A stretch of 64,000 nt of DNA from Nocardia cyriacigeorgica GUH-2 (lineage in GTDB: Bacteria; Actinomycetota; Actinomycetes; Mycobacteriales; Mycobacteriaceae): NCBI RefSeq assembly GCF_000284035.1, contig NC_016887.1, positions 6,014,001 to 6,078,000 of the forward strand. Reading direction: 5' to 3'. Both the position numbers and the translations under genes were made by a program. The notes under the pieces are model-generated. The model saw only the letters and a program-made list of their open reading frames with translations. It made no database searches and had not been told where the DNA came from. Shown one piece after another: positions 43,360 to 51,278 of the stretch; position 1 is the stretch's first letter; each line of letters begins with the position of its first letter.

Positions 43360-44709
43360 TCAGCCGGTCGCGAGGAAACGGCCGAGCTGCGGTACTGCCT
43401 CCCCGGGATGTTTGGCCTGGAAACCTTCGCCGAGCGCCTGCATCTTCCAATCCGCGCCGACCCGATAGACCTTCGCCATCGCCATCGCGGTGAACGGCAT
43501 GCCGCCCGCAAGGGTGTAGCGGGCCAGTTCGGCGTTGTTGCCGCCGTCGATGAGCCGGCAGAAGGCGTTCTGCACCTGCTCGAAGGTGTGGCCCTTGTAG
43601 GAGGTGACGATGAAGAACAGCGTGCTGATGTGGGCGGGGATGCGGGTCAGATCCACCAGGATCATCTCGTCGTCGCCCTCACCCTCGCCGGTGAGGTTGT
43701 CGCCCTGGTGGCGGACCGAGCCGTCCTTGGAGCTGAGCTGGCCGTAGTAGGCGACGTCGGCGGGCTGGTGATCGGCGAACATGACCACCGAGGCGTCGAG
43801 GTCGATATCGACGGTACGGTTGCCGAACATGCCGCGGCTGCGCACCGGATCCCAGCCCAGACCCATCTTGACGAAGGTGAGCGCGGAACCGCCCTCCTTG
43901 CGCAGGGTGACCCGCTGGCCCTTCTGCAGGCTGACCGGACGGTCCTTGCTCAGGCTGACCTCGCCCTGCGGCTGCGCGGGCGGCGGCGGAACCGGAGCAC
44001 CGGGCGGCGGGTAACCGGCACCCGGACCCGGCGGCGGCGGATAACCGCCACCCTGCGGCGGGTACGGGGCGGTCGGCGGCGGCGGGGCCGGATAACCACC
44101 CTGCGGCGGCGCGGCCGGCGGCGGCTGGGTCGGGTAGGCAGGCTGCGCGGGCGGCGGCGGAACCGGAGCGGGCTGCGGCGCGGCGGCGGGCGGCGGGGGC
44201 GGCGAATCGTCGACGGTGACGCCGTGGTCGGTGACCAGGGCCGCGAAACCACCGGCGTAACCCTGGCCGACCGCGCGCACCTTCCACGCGCCCTGACGGC
44301 GGTAGAGCTCGAGCGCGATGACGATCGACTCGGTGTCGAGGCCGTCGATGCGGTACTCGTAGAGCTGGTTACCGGCCGCGTCCGAGACGATGGCCGTCGG
44401 CGCCGGATACCGGCCGAAATTGCTGGTGGCGTCGTCGAGGGTGATGACGGCGCGGATCTGGTCGATATCGGCGGGCACCGCGTTCAGCGACACCGCCAGC
44501 GAGGCCGGCTGCCCGGGCGGGCCCGGTTGCAGATTCACGCCGGGGCCACTGGGCTGATTGAAGAACACGAAGTCGGCGTCGGAGCGCACCTTGCCCTGCT
44601 CGGTGACCAGGAGCGCGGACAGATCCGCCTGCGCCGTCAGCTGAATGGAGATCACCACATCGTTGCCGGACAGCGGGCCGTTCTGACCCTTGGCGAGTGT
44701 TGCGGACAA
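43360..44709 (-). CDS. Double TerD-domain protein with Pro-rich linker
   Basis: A 449-residue protein. TerD domain 1 (about 1-160) lacks the calcium motif but ends with YRRQGAWKVRAVGQGYAGGF. A linker of about 85 residues (PPPPPAAAPQ, PYPPQGGGYPPPPGPG) follows. TerD domain 2 (about 245-449) has FVKMGLGWDP, VDIDLDASVVMF and GDNLTGEGEGDDEMILVDL, the calcium-binding signature. TerD proteins bind Ca2+ and are associated with tolerance to tellurite, phage and other stress. The start is the TTG at 44707-44709, supported by gaaggg 6 bases upstream; no ATG or GTG fits as well. Divergent from the AIM24 genes. Confidence 0.86.
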   Translation of the reverse strand: MSATLAKGQNGPLSGNDVVISIQLTAQADLSALLVTEQGKVRSDADFVFFNQPSGPGVNLQPGPPGQPASLAVSLNAVPADIDQIRAVITLDDATSNFGRYPAPTAIVSDAAGNQLYEYRIDGLDTESIVIALELYRRQGAWKVRAVGQGYAGGFAALVTDHGVTVDDSPPPPPAAAPQPAPVPPPPAQPAYPTQPPPAAPPQGGYPAPPPPTAPYPPQGGGYPPPPGPGAGYPPPGAPVPPPPAQPQGEVSLSKDRPVSLQKGQRVTLRKEGGSALTFVKMGLGWDPVRSRGMFGNRTVDIDLDASVVMFADHQPADVAYYGQLSSKDGSVRHQGDNLTGEGEGDDEMILVDLTRIPAHISTLFFIVTSYKGHTFEQVQNAFCRLIDGGNNAELARYTLAGGMPFTAMAMAKVYRVGADWKMQALGEGFQAKHPGEAVPQLGRFLATG

Positions 44710-44873
44710 GTTCGACCCTTCGCTTGTCGGTGCGTACGGAAGCCACTCTACGAGAAAGGTGGATACCACGGCTCGGATGAGTTCGCAGCGGTTGTCCGCG
44801 CACTGCGATCGGCCTCGGTCACCATCGTCCATTAGGGTGACGGCGACGCTCATGGAGCATGGGGGGATTGCCC

Positions 44874-45533
44874 GTGTTCCCTCATCCACACGACAGGCAC
44901 AACTCTTCTATGGCGCAACTGTTCGAACAGTCGAAGAAGGTGATCGAGGCTCATCTCGCGGGCACCAGTCTGCGCGCGATCTCCGGGTCGATGATCGCCT
45001 ATGAGGGCAACGTCCAGTTCAAGTCCGCCGGATTCGGTGGCGGCGACGGCGTGATCGCGGGCCTGAAACGGCGCGCGACCGGCGAGAAGCTCTCGTTGAT
45101 GGAATGCGGCGGCCACGGCCGGGTGTTCTTCGCCGTCAACGGCCAGAACGTCTCGGTGGTGAACCTCAACAACGAGACGCTGCAAGTGGAATCGCAGCAG
45201 CTGCTGGCCTTCTGCGGCAACCTGCGCACCGATGTGCGCTTCGCCGGGCTGCACGGCGCCTCCGCCGGGCAGGGCCTGTTCACCACCACGGTGTCCGGGC
45301 AGGGCCAGGTGGCGCTGCTGTCGGCGGGCGGTCCGCTCATCCATCTCGAGGTGACACCGCAGTTCCCGCTGGTGGTGGATCCGGACGCGTTCGTCGCCGC
45401 GCGCGGCAACCTCAATCAGTCTTTCGTCACCGATGTCTCCTGGCGCACCGTCGTCGGACAGGATGCGGGCGAGGCGTTCTCGCTGCGCTGGGATGGCCAG
45501 GGCGTGGTGTCGATCCAGCCGGCGGAACGGTAG
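44874..45533 (+). CDS. AIM24 family protein, copy 1
   Basis: A 219-residue member of the AIM24 family (a TRAP-like beta-sandwich; Aim24 is mitochondrial in yeast, function in bacteria unknown). Family landmarks: GSMIAYEGNVQFKS, GQGLFTTTVSGQGQVALLS, and the closing VVDPDAFVAARGNLNQSF with EAFSLRWDGQGVVSIQP. The GTG at 44874 has gggggat 5 bases upstream; an internal ATG at 44910 (MAQLFEQSKK) is an equally plausible start. It opens a three-gene run of AIM24 paralogues that is divergent from two TerD genes, an association known from Ter-type stress clusters. Confidence 0.86.
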   Translation: MFPHPHDRHNSSMAQLFEQSKKVIEAHLAGTSLRAISGSMIAYEGNVQFKSAGFGGGDGVIAGLKRRATGEKLSLMECGGHGRVFFAVNGQNVSVVNLNNETLQVESQQLLAFCGNLRTDVRFAGLHGASAGQGLFTTTVSGQGQVALLSAGGPLIHLEVTPQFPLVVDPDAFVAARGNLNQSFVTDVSWRTVVGQDAGEAFSLRWDGQGVVSIQPAER

Positions 45534-45538
45534 GCACG

Positions 45539-46237
45539 ATGTTCGAAAAGGTCAACGGCAAGGTCGTCAAAGTCAACGTCGCGATGGCCGGCGGTGTGGT
45601 GGCGCGCGCCGGCGCGATGCTGTTCTACACCGGCGACGTCTCGTTCGCCCCGCACCAGATCCCCGGCGGCGGCCAGGGCATGCCCGGCGGCGGGATCATG
45701 CGGATGGCGGGCCGGATGATGCAGGGCGAACACGAACGCACCATGCTCGCCCAAGGCAACGGCGAGGTGCACTACGGCTTCGCCGGCCTGGAAGTGCAGG
45801 TGGTCCAGATGCAGCCCGGCGCGGTGTTGCGGGTGGAAGCCTCACGGCTGCTTGCCCATACCGCCGGACTGCAGAGTTCGGTGGTGTCGGTGATGAGCTC
45901 CGGGGGTGGCGGCGGCGGTGGCGGCCTGATGGGCGCGCTGCGCGGCGCGGCCTCCGGCGCGATGACCGGGCAGGGCATGTTCACCACCCAGCTGTCCGGG
46001 CAGGGCGCGGCGGTGCTGCTCGCGGGGGGTGGTTTCCTGGAACTGCAAGTGGGCGGGCCGAATCCGATCGTGGTCGATCCGCAGGCGTTCGTCGCGGCGT
46101 ACGGCAATGTGCAGACCGAACTGAAAACGGCGATGAGCTGGCGCGACGCCGTCGGCCGCGGATCCGGTGAGGCGATGCAATTGCAGTGCGCCGGACAGGG
46201 TGTCGTGTACGTGCAGGCCTCGGAAGAGAAGTTGTGA
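45539..46237 (+). CDS. AIM24 family protein, copy 2 (Gly-rich insert)
   Basis: A 232-residue AIM24 paralogue. It begins 5 bases after the previous stop. The core matches copies 1 and 3 (VVVDPQAFVAAYGNVQTEL, MQLQCAGQGVVYVQASE), but two flexible insertions are peculiar to it: IPGGGQGMPGGGIMRMAGRMMQGEHE after strand 3, and SSGGGGGGGGLMGALRGAASG in the middle, with membrane-like or oligomerisation character. The ATG at 45539 follows a taggcacg spacer with no good ribosome site, suggesting coupling to the preceding gene. Confidence 0.86.
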   Translation: MFEKVNGKVVKVNVAMAGGVVARAGAMLFYTGDVSFAPHQIPGGGQGMPGGGIMRMAGRMMQGEHERTMLAQGNGEVHYGFAGLEVQVVQMQPGAVLRVEASRLLAHTAGLQSSVVSVMSSGGGGGGGGLMGALRGAASGAMTGQGMFTTQLSGQGAAVLLAGGGFLELQVGGPNPIVVDPQAFVAAYGNVQTELKTAMSWRDAVGRGSGEAMQLQCAGQGVVYVQASEEKL

Positions 46238-46239
46238 CC

Positions 46240-47001
46240 ATGAGCCAGATCCTGAACCCGATGACGCTCGGTGAGAGCGACAACATCCCGGGCAACAGCT
46301 ACGCCTACTGCATCGACCTGACCAAGCCGTGGTTCATGCGCAAGGGCGCGATGATCGCCTACTACGGCCAGATCCAGTTCCAGCTGCTGACCCACGGCCT
46401 GCAGGGCTCGCTGATGCACATGGTCTCGCAGCAGTTCTCCGCACCGCTGTTCACCAGCGATTACGTGGTGGCCGAGGGGCACGGCAAGTTGATCATCGGC
46501 GACCGCGGCTACGACATCAACTCCTACGATCTCGACGACGGCAACCTCACCATCCGCGCCGCCAACCTGCTCGCCTTCGAGCCCGGCCTGGCGCTCAACC
46601 AGTCGATCGTGCCCGGATTCCTCACCCTCATCGGCACCGGCAAGTTCCTGGCCTCCTCCAACGGCCCGGTCATGTTCGCCGAACCGCCGCTGCGCGTCGA
46701 CCCGGAATCCCTTGTCGGCTGGGCCGATTGCCCGTCGCCGAGCCACCACTACGACCAGCGCTGGATCTCCAGCTTCCTCGCTGCCGGCGCCGCCCGTTTC
46801 GGCGTCAACTCTGGTGAGGAACGCCAGTTCGATTTCACCGGCGCCGGCACCGTGCTGATCCAGTCGAGTGAGAAGGTGCTCAGCGATTCCGCACTGGTCC
46901 GCACCATCGAGGGCCAGTTGCAGAGCGGGATGACGGTGCCCGGTTTGCAGCGCATTCAGGGTGTGGTGGCGCAGCAGTTGGCGGGACAGCAGCAGTACTG
47001 A
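46240..47001 (+). CDS. AIM24 family protein, copy 3
   Basis: A 253-residue AIM24 paralogue. Landmarks: RKGAMIAYYGQIQFQL, GHGKLIIGDRGYDINSYDLD, FLASSNGPVMFAEPPLRVDPESLVGW and ERQFDFTGAGTVLIQSSE. The ATG at 46240 or the GTG at 46234, which overlaps the stop of copy 2 (GTGA), can serve as start. The C-terminal helix (TIEGQLQSGMTVPGLQRI) is not in copies 1 and 2. The unit ends at the hairpin 47012-47040. Three tandem AIM24 genes that share fold but differ in surface may assemble as a hetero-oligomer. Confidence 0.87.
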   Translation: MSQILNPMTLGESDNIPGNSYAYCIDLTKPWFMRKGAMIAYYGQIQFQLLTHGLQGSLMHMVSQQFSAPLFTSDYVVAEGHGKLIIGDRGYDINSYDLDDGNLTIRAANLLAFEPGLALNQSIVPGFLTLIGTGKFLASSNGPVMFAEPPLRVDPESLVGWADCPSPSHHYDQRWISSFLAAGAARFGVNSGEERQFDFTGAGTVLIQSSEKVLSDSALVRTIEGQLQSGMTVPGLQRIQGVVAQQLAGQQQY

Positions 47002-47011
47002 TCGCGACCGC

Positions 47012-47040
47012 CCGGTGCCCCACGGTGCGGTGGGCACCGG
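47012..47040. terminator. Hairpin downstream of the AIM24 operon
   Basis: CCGGTGCCCCAC (47012-47023) pairs with GTGGGCACCGG (47030-47040) with one bulged C, loop of six. It lies between convergent AIM24 and Old Yellow Enzyme genes. There is no T-tract, as is usual for high-GC actinobacteria. Confidence 0.6.
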
Positions 47041-47053
47041 TGCGTTCGTGTCT

Positions 47054-48145
47054 TCAAGCGACCTCGCGTCGCACGTCGTCGTCCCAGCTCGGGTAGTCCG
47101 AATAGCCCTCCGCCGTGCGGCCGTAGAGGTGCGATTCGCGGATCGGGCTCAGGGGTCGATCGCGGGCGATGCGCTCGACCAGGTCGGGGTTGGAGATGAA
47201 GGCGCGGCCGAAGGAGACGAGGTCGGCGCCGGTTTCGGTGAGTGCGCGTTCAGCTGCCGCGCCCGTGGTTTGGTCGCGGTTCTCGCCCACATTGGCGATG
47301 AGGGTGCCGTGCCAGAGCGGGCGCAGGTCGGTGAGGGCCGGATAGTCGTCGTTGTCGATGAGGTGCAGGTAGGCAAGGCCGCGGCGGTCGAGTTCGGCGA
47401 CCAGCGGGCGGTAGAGCGGGCCCGGATCGGCCTCGACCATGCCGAACTGCGGGTTGCCGGGCGAGAGCCGGATCGCGGTGCGGTGCGCGCCCACCGCGGC
47501 GATGACGGCATCGGTCACCTCGAGCGCGAAACGCATGCGGTTGGCGATCGAGCCGCCGTACTCGTCGTCGCGGAGATTGGTGTTGTCGGCCAGGAATTGA
47601 TGCACCAGATAGCTGTTGGCGGCATGGATTTCGACGCCGTCGAAGCCGGCCTCGATCGCGTTGGCGGCGGCAGTGGCGAAATGTTCGACGGCGGCGGCGA
47701 TCTCGGCTCGGGTCATCGCGGCAGGCATGATCGGGCCGGACTTGGTGCCGTCGAGCAGGTGTACATCGTCGTCATCGGGTACGGCCGACGGTCCGGCGGG
47801 CAGCGTTCCGTCGATGCGCGCGAGCGGGTGCCCTTTGCGTCCACCGTGCATGAGCTGGGCGAAAATCCGGCCGCCCGCCGCGTGCACGGCCTCGGTGACC
47901 CGGCGCCACGCGGCCACGTGGGCGGCGGTCTGCAGGCCGGGGACCCACGCCTCGCTCTGCCCGCTGGAATGCGGCCAGATGCCCTCGGTGATGATCAGGC
48001 CCGCGCTCGCCCGCTGGGCGTAGTAATCGACGACGTCGCTGGTGGGCGAGCCGTCGGGCAGCGAACGCAGCCGCGTCATCGGCGACATCACCACCCGGTT
48101 CAGCAGGGTCAGGTTCTGGTCTCGATACTCGGTCAGTAGCAGCAT
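47054..48145 (-). CDS. Old Yellow Enzyme family alkene reductase
   Basis: A 363-residue FMN/NAD(P)H-dependent ene-reductase, cytoplasmic. Seen are VMSPMTRLRS at the start, GLIITEGIWPHSSGQ, QLMHGGRKGH, the catalytic His/Asn pair in EIHAANSYLVHQFL (with NLRDDEYGGSIANRMRF, the OYE hallmark), and SFGRAFISNPDLVERI at the phosphate-binding end. OYEs reduce alpha,beta-unsaturated carbonyls, nitro-esters and other electrophiles. It is divergent from a MerR regulator and the shared promoter has an 18-base dyad, so its expression is probably triggered by electrophilic or redox stress. ATG at 48143-48145. Confidence 0.93.
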   Translation of the reverse strand: MLLLTEYRDQNLTLLNRVVMSPMTRLRSLPDGSPTSDVVDYYAQRASAGLIITEGIWPHSSGQSEAWVPGLQTAAHVAAWRRVTEAVHAAGGRIFAQLMHGGRKGHPLARIDGTLPAGPSAVPDDDDVHLLDGTKSGPIMPAAMTRAEIAAAVEHFATAAANAIEAGFDGVEIHAANSYLVHQFLADNTNLRDDEYGGSIANRMRFALEVTDAVIAAVGAHRTAIRLSPGNPQFGMVEADPGPLYRPLVAELDRRGLAYLHLIDNDDYPALTDLRPLWHGTLIANVGENRDQTTGAAAERALTETGADLVSFGRAFISNPDLVERIARDRPLSPIRESHLYGRTAEGYSDYPSWDDDVRREVA

Positions 48146-48160
48146 GCGCGTACCGTAGAA

Positions 48161-48178
48161 CCTGACATCAATGTCAGG
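48161..48178. promoter_or_regulatory. MerR-type operator between the OYE and merR-like genes
   Basis: CCTGACAT-CA-ATGTCAGG, 8-bp arms with a 2-base centre, 18 bases in all, the same length and CC..GG ends as SoxR boxes. Facing the OYE gene, TTGCCC (48183-48178) and TACGGT (48157-48152) flank it at a spacing of 20 bases, the long spacer that MerR-family activators correct by twisting DNA. Confidence 0.65.
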
Positions 48179-48207
48179 GGCAAGCCCGGATCCCAGGAGG
48201 TGTGACG

Positions 48208-48570
48208 ATGCGCATCGGTGAACTGGCCGAACGGACCGGCGTCAGCGTCCGCTCGCTGCGCTACTACGAAACCCAGGGCCTGCTCGCCTCCACCCGCACC
48301 GGCGGCGGCCAGCGCGACTACCCCGAATCCGCCGTCGACCGCGTCATCCGGATCCAGGAAATGTTCGCCGCCGGCCTGCACAGCCGCACCATGGCCGAAC
48401 TCCTGCCCTGCATCCACGACACCGACGGCACCCCGAACGCCACGGCAACCCCCTTCCTCGCCGAAACCCTTGTGGCCGAACGCGAACGGATCGACGCGTG
48501 CATCAGGGATCTACACCGGACGCGGGAAGTGCTGGACGGGGTGATTCAAGCTGCGCAGGGAAAGCGCTAG
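48208..48570 (+). CDS. MerR-family transcriptional regulator
   Basis: A 120-residue MerR protein. The winged HTH RIGELAERTGVSVRSLRYYETQGLL is canonical, followed by GGGQRDYPESAVDRVIRIQ and a dimerisation helix (AETLVAERERIDACIRDLHRT). Two cysteines (PCIHDTD and DACIRD) might sense oxidants or metals, but the SoxR CxxCxC iron-sulfur motif is absent. The ATG at 48208 lies 7 bases after aggagg and is preferred to GTG 48202. It is divergent from the OYE gene, its likely target, through the dyad at 48161-48178. Confidence 0.92.
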   Translation: MRIGELAERTGVSVRSLRYYETQGLLASTRTGGGQRDYPESAVDRVIRIQEMFAAGLHSRTMAELLPCIHDTDGTPNATATPFLAETLVAERERIDACIRDLHRTREVLDGVIQAAQGKR

Positions 48571-48651
48571 GCGCGAGCGGCCCCGCTTCCCGCGCCGACC
48601 ACAGGCGGCACCGGTGGGGCTGGCCAACCAGCAGCACTCATCCCGGCGGGT

Positions 48652-49740
48652 TCAACACCGCCCTCTCGACTCAGGGTGGTCAGGCTGCCGCGCTTCGGTG
48701 GGGCGGCTGACTGCCTCGTCGGGCGGGCCCAGCCGGTCGTGTTCCAGGCGCGCCGAGCTCGTCCCGGCGGCGGCGTAACGGCGGGACAGCCGGCTGAACG
48801 CCTCGGCAAGTTCGGGTGGGCCGATGACCTCGATATCTGCGTCGAACCGGCCGACCGAGGCGGCCAGCGCCATCCATGACCAGGCGCCGGCGGTCAGCTT
48901 GCAGCGGTCGGGGCCGAGTGCTTCGACCGTCGCGTCACCGGCGTAGCGGGAGACCTCGGTGGCGGGTAGGTGCAGGATCATCTCGCCGCGGCACGGCCAT
49001 CGTCCGGAGTCGGCCCCGCGGAATCTGGCGGCCACGAACGCCGAGACCGATCCACCGGGGACGGTGCGCGGGGTGAAGCGCGGGCCGGTCGGGATGCGCG
49101 GGGTGATCCGGTCGGCGCGGAAGATGCGCCAGTCGTCGCGGTCGAGGTCCCAGGCGATGAGGTACCAGCGCCGGGCCCAGGTGACCAGGTGGTGTGGCTG
49201 CACCCGGCGCGGCGGCATCGGGTCGGCGGAAGGTGCTGTGGCCGCGTCCTTTTCGGAGCGATAGTCGAATCGCAGTTCTTCCCGCGCGTGGATGGCGGCG
49301 CCGAGCGCGATCAGCACATCAGGATCCACCCGGACGGTCCGGCCGCTCGCCCAGGAGTCGACGGCGGCGATGCGCAGCGTGTCGATCCGATGACGCAGCC
49401 GCGCCGGCATGACCTGCCGAATCGTGTTCAGCGCCCGGGCCGCGGCGTCCTCGATGCCGACGCCGGACGTCTCGGCCAGCACCAGCCCGACCGCGAGCGC
49501 GACCGCCTGCTCGTCGTCGAACAGCAGCGGCGGCAGATCCGTTCCCGCCTCGAGCCGGTACCCACCCTCGGGCCCCTTGACCGAGGCGATCGGATATCCC
49601 AGCTCACGCAGGCGATCGACGTCGCGGCGCACCGTGCGCGCGCTGACGTCGAGGCGTTCGGCCAGCAGCGCGCCCGGCCAGTCCCGGCGCACTTGCAGCA
49701 GCGAGAGCAGGGCGAGCAGTCGCGCGGAGGTCGTCGGCAT
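48652..49740 (-). CDS. YafY-type HTH/WYL-domain regulator
   Basis: A 362-residue regulator. The N-terminal HTH_11 is at about 1-60 (LLALLSLLQVRRDWPGALLAE, RLDVSARTVRRDVDRLRELGYPI), and a WYL domain follows (about 140-320, with REELRFDYRSEK, RRVQPHHLVTWARRWYLIAWD and DWRIFRADRI). WYL domains bind nucleic acid or other ligands and often repress neighbouring genes. The C-terminal tail after residue 325 is poorly conserved. ATG at 49738-49740. It is divergent from a DinB gene through a perfect 8-bp dyad, the common regulator/target arrangement in actinobacteria. The 81-base gap to merR holds nothing. Confidence 0.9.
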   Translation of the reverse strand: MPTTSARLLALLSLLQVRRDWPGALLAERLDVSARTVRRDVDRLRELGYPIASVKGPEGGYRLEAGTDLPPLLFDDEQAVALAVGLVLAETSGVGIEDAAARALNTIRQVMPARLRHRIDTLRIAAVDSWASGRTVRVDPDVLIALGAAIHAREELRFDYRSEKDAATAPSADPMPPRRVQPHHLVTWARRWYLIAWDLDRDDWRIFRADRITPRIPTGPRFTPRTVPGGSVSAFVAARFRGADSGRWPCRGEMILHLPATEVSRYAGDATVEALGPDRCKLTAGAWSWMALAASVGRFDADIEVIGPPELAEAFSRLSRRYAAAGTSSARLEHDRLGPPDEAVSRPTEARQPDHPESRGRC

Positions 49741-49760
49741 ATATCGATTCTCGCCGAAGT

Positions 49761-49781
49761 AGCGGACACAATCTGTCCGCT
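49761..49781. promoter_or_regulatory. Operator between the WYL regulator and the DinB gene
   Basis: AGCGGACA-CAATC-TGTCCGCT, perfect 8-bp arms with a 5-base centre, 20 bases from the regulator start and 49 bases from the DinB start. The GGACA/TGTCC pattern is what I expect for YafY/WYL-type regulators of DinB or glyoxalase-like genes. Confidence 0.7.
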
Positions 49782-49830
49782 TCCCCTGCGATGGTTGATC
49801 CGACCGAGCAACCAGACCGGAAGGACCACC

Positions 49831-50391
49831 ATGACCGCCGCCGTTCTCGACACCGAACGCACCGAACTGCTCGCCGCCCTCGCCGCCGCGCGATCAGCGC
49901 TGACCAGCACCGTCACCGGCCTCACCGATGCCCAGGCCGGCGAACACCCGACCGTGAGCGAGCTGTGCCTCGGCGGGCTGATCAAGCATGTCGCCTCGAT
50001 GGAGGAGGCCTGGATGCGCTTCGCTGTCGAAGGGCCCTCGGCCATGCACCATGAGCTGCCCGAAGGCGTCACCTGGGCCGACATCTTCGCCGGCACCGCG
50101 CGCGAATTCCCGCAGTGGATGATCGAGCACGGCGAGGAATTCCAGATGCAGCCCGGCGACACCCTGGCCGATATCCTCGCCCGCTACGAGCGGGTCGCCG
50201 CGCACACCGAAGAAGTACTCGCCGCCATCCCCGACATGTCCGCGGCGCATCCGGTGCCCGACGCACCGTGGTTCGAGCAGGGGGCGGTGTACAGCGTGCG
50301 CCGCGTGATGGCTCATCTCATCGCCGAAACCGCACAGCACGCCGGGCACGCCGATATTCTGCGCGAGTCGCTCGACGGGAAGACGGCCTAG
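49831..50391 (+). CDS. DinB-family metal-binding helical protein
   Basis: A 186-residue DinB/DUF664 four-helix-bundle protein. The metal-ligand His residues typical of the fold are seen in GGLIKHVASMEEAW, and in RRVMAHLIAETAQHAGHADILRE (the hallmark HLI.E..QH.GH.D). Enzymes of this fold include thiol-dependent S-transferases using mycothiol or bacillithiol; actinobacterial members are candidates for mycothiol chemistry. ATG at 49831 with ggaagga 5 bases before. Control is probably by the adjacent WYL regulator. Confidence 0.9.
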   Translation: MTAAVLDTERTELLAALAAARSALTSTVTGLTDAQAGEHPTVSELCLGGLIKHVASMEEAWMRFAVEGPSAMHHELPEGVTWADIFAGTAREFPQWMIEHGEEFQMQPGDTLADILARYERVAAHTEEVLAAIPDMSAAHPVPDAPWFEQGAVYSVRRVMAHLIAETAQHAGHADILRESLDGKTA

Positions 50392-50403
50392 ACCAGACCT
50401 TGC

Positions 50404-50439
50404 CGGTCCCGGGGCAGCGGCTCCGCGGTTCCGGGACCG
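50404..50439. terminator. Hairpin between convergent DinB and HAD genes
   Basis: CGGTCCCGG (50404-50412) and CCGGGACCG (50431-50439), perfect 9-bp arms enclosing an 18-base loop that itself can pair (gCGGctCCGc). It lies exactly between the two stop codons. Confidence 0.55.
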
Positions 50440-50441
50440 CC

Positions 50442-51278
50442 TCACGCCGCCGCGGGTGCCGCGTCGATGAACCAATCCAGGATCTCCTCGCCCGCCATGA
50501 TCCCGGAGGCCTCGGTGATGGTGAGGTTGGGATGGGTCCAGTTGAGCAGTTCCAGTTCACCGTGGCGGGGACGGATGGCGGAGTCGGCGGCGCGCAGCAT
50601 TTCGGCGTCGAGCGCTCCGTCGCCCGCGGCGAGGGTGAGCGCGGTGTCGGTGAGTTCGCCGGATTCGATGAGACGGCGGCGGACCTCGGCGACGGCGCGG
50701 CTCTTACAGACCGCCAGCGGCATGGTGTAAATCTTACGGCCCTGCTGAGAGGCGGACCAGCCGCGTGGGCGGCACCAGGCGTCCCATTCCTCGAGGAAAC
50801 CCTCGGGGACGGCCTTCGGTTTGACGACCAGGTAGCAGAACAGGTGGTCGGCGACCCGGAACTTCGTCGCCCAGCTCTCGTCGATGCGCGAACGCAGTTC
50901 GGCGCTGATCGCGGAGAGGGTGGCCCCGCCGGCGCGGACCTCGGCGTCGATGTCGATGCGCCAGCGCATATCCGGGACGCCGTCGACGAGGATATTGCCG
51001 CCATTGCTGGTGATCGCGTAACGCCATGGGGCGCCGGGCAATTGGATGCGGCCGAACTGTTTGATGGTGCGGGTGGTGGTGGGGACGACGGCGGCGGGCC
51101 GGGTGAGGGTCCGCATCCGGGTGGCCGCGGTGGTGGTCATGTACGACAGCGGCGCGCCCTCCAGATGTTCGACGCAGACGGTCGCGAGTTCATCGTCGGT
51201 GCTGAACGCGTTGCGGGAGTAGATCATGGTTCGGTCCAGGTCGGTGGCGACCAGCACCTGTCTTCGAGGCGGAATCAC
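50442..51278 (-). CDS. HAD-superfamily phosphatase of the Ter-associated operon
   Basis: A 278-residue HAD hydrolase. Motif I is DLDRT (about 12-16), and the terminal motif IV is GDGALDAEML with the metal-binding Asp. The cap region is of the Cof type. HAD phosphatases accompany the phosphoribosyltransferases and CitE-like lyase in Ter-linked operons, where they are proposed to dephosphorylate a nucleoside-like intermediate. The GTG start overlaps the stop of the upstream PRTase gene (GTGA). It is the last gene of the operon. Confidence 0.87.
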   Translation of the reverse strand: MIPPRRQVLVATDLDRTMIYSRNAFSTDDELATVCVEHLEGAPLSYMTTTAATRMRTLTRPAAVVPTTTRTIKQFGRIQLPGAPWRYAITSNGGNILVDGVPDMRWRIDIDAEVRAGGATLSAISAELRSRIDESWATKFRVADHLFCYLVVKPKAVPEGFLEEWDAWCRPRGWSASQQGRKIYTMPLAVCKSRAVAEVRRRLIESGELTDTALTLAAGDGALDAEMLRAADSAIRPRHGELELLNWTHPNLTITEASGIMAGEEILDWFIDAAPAAA

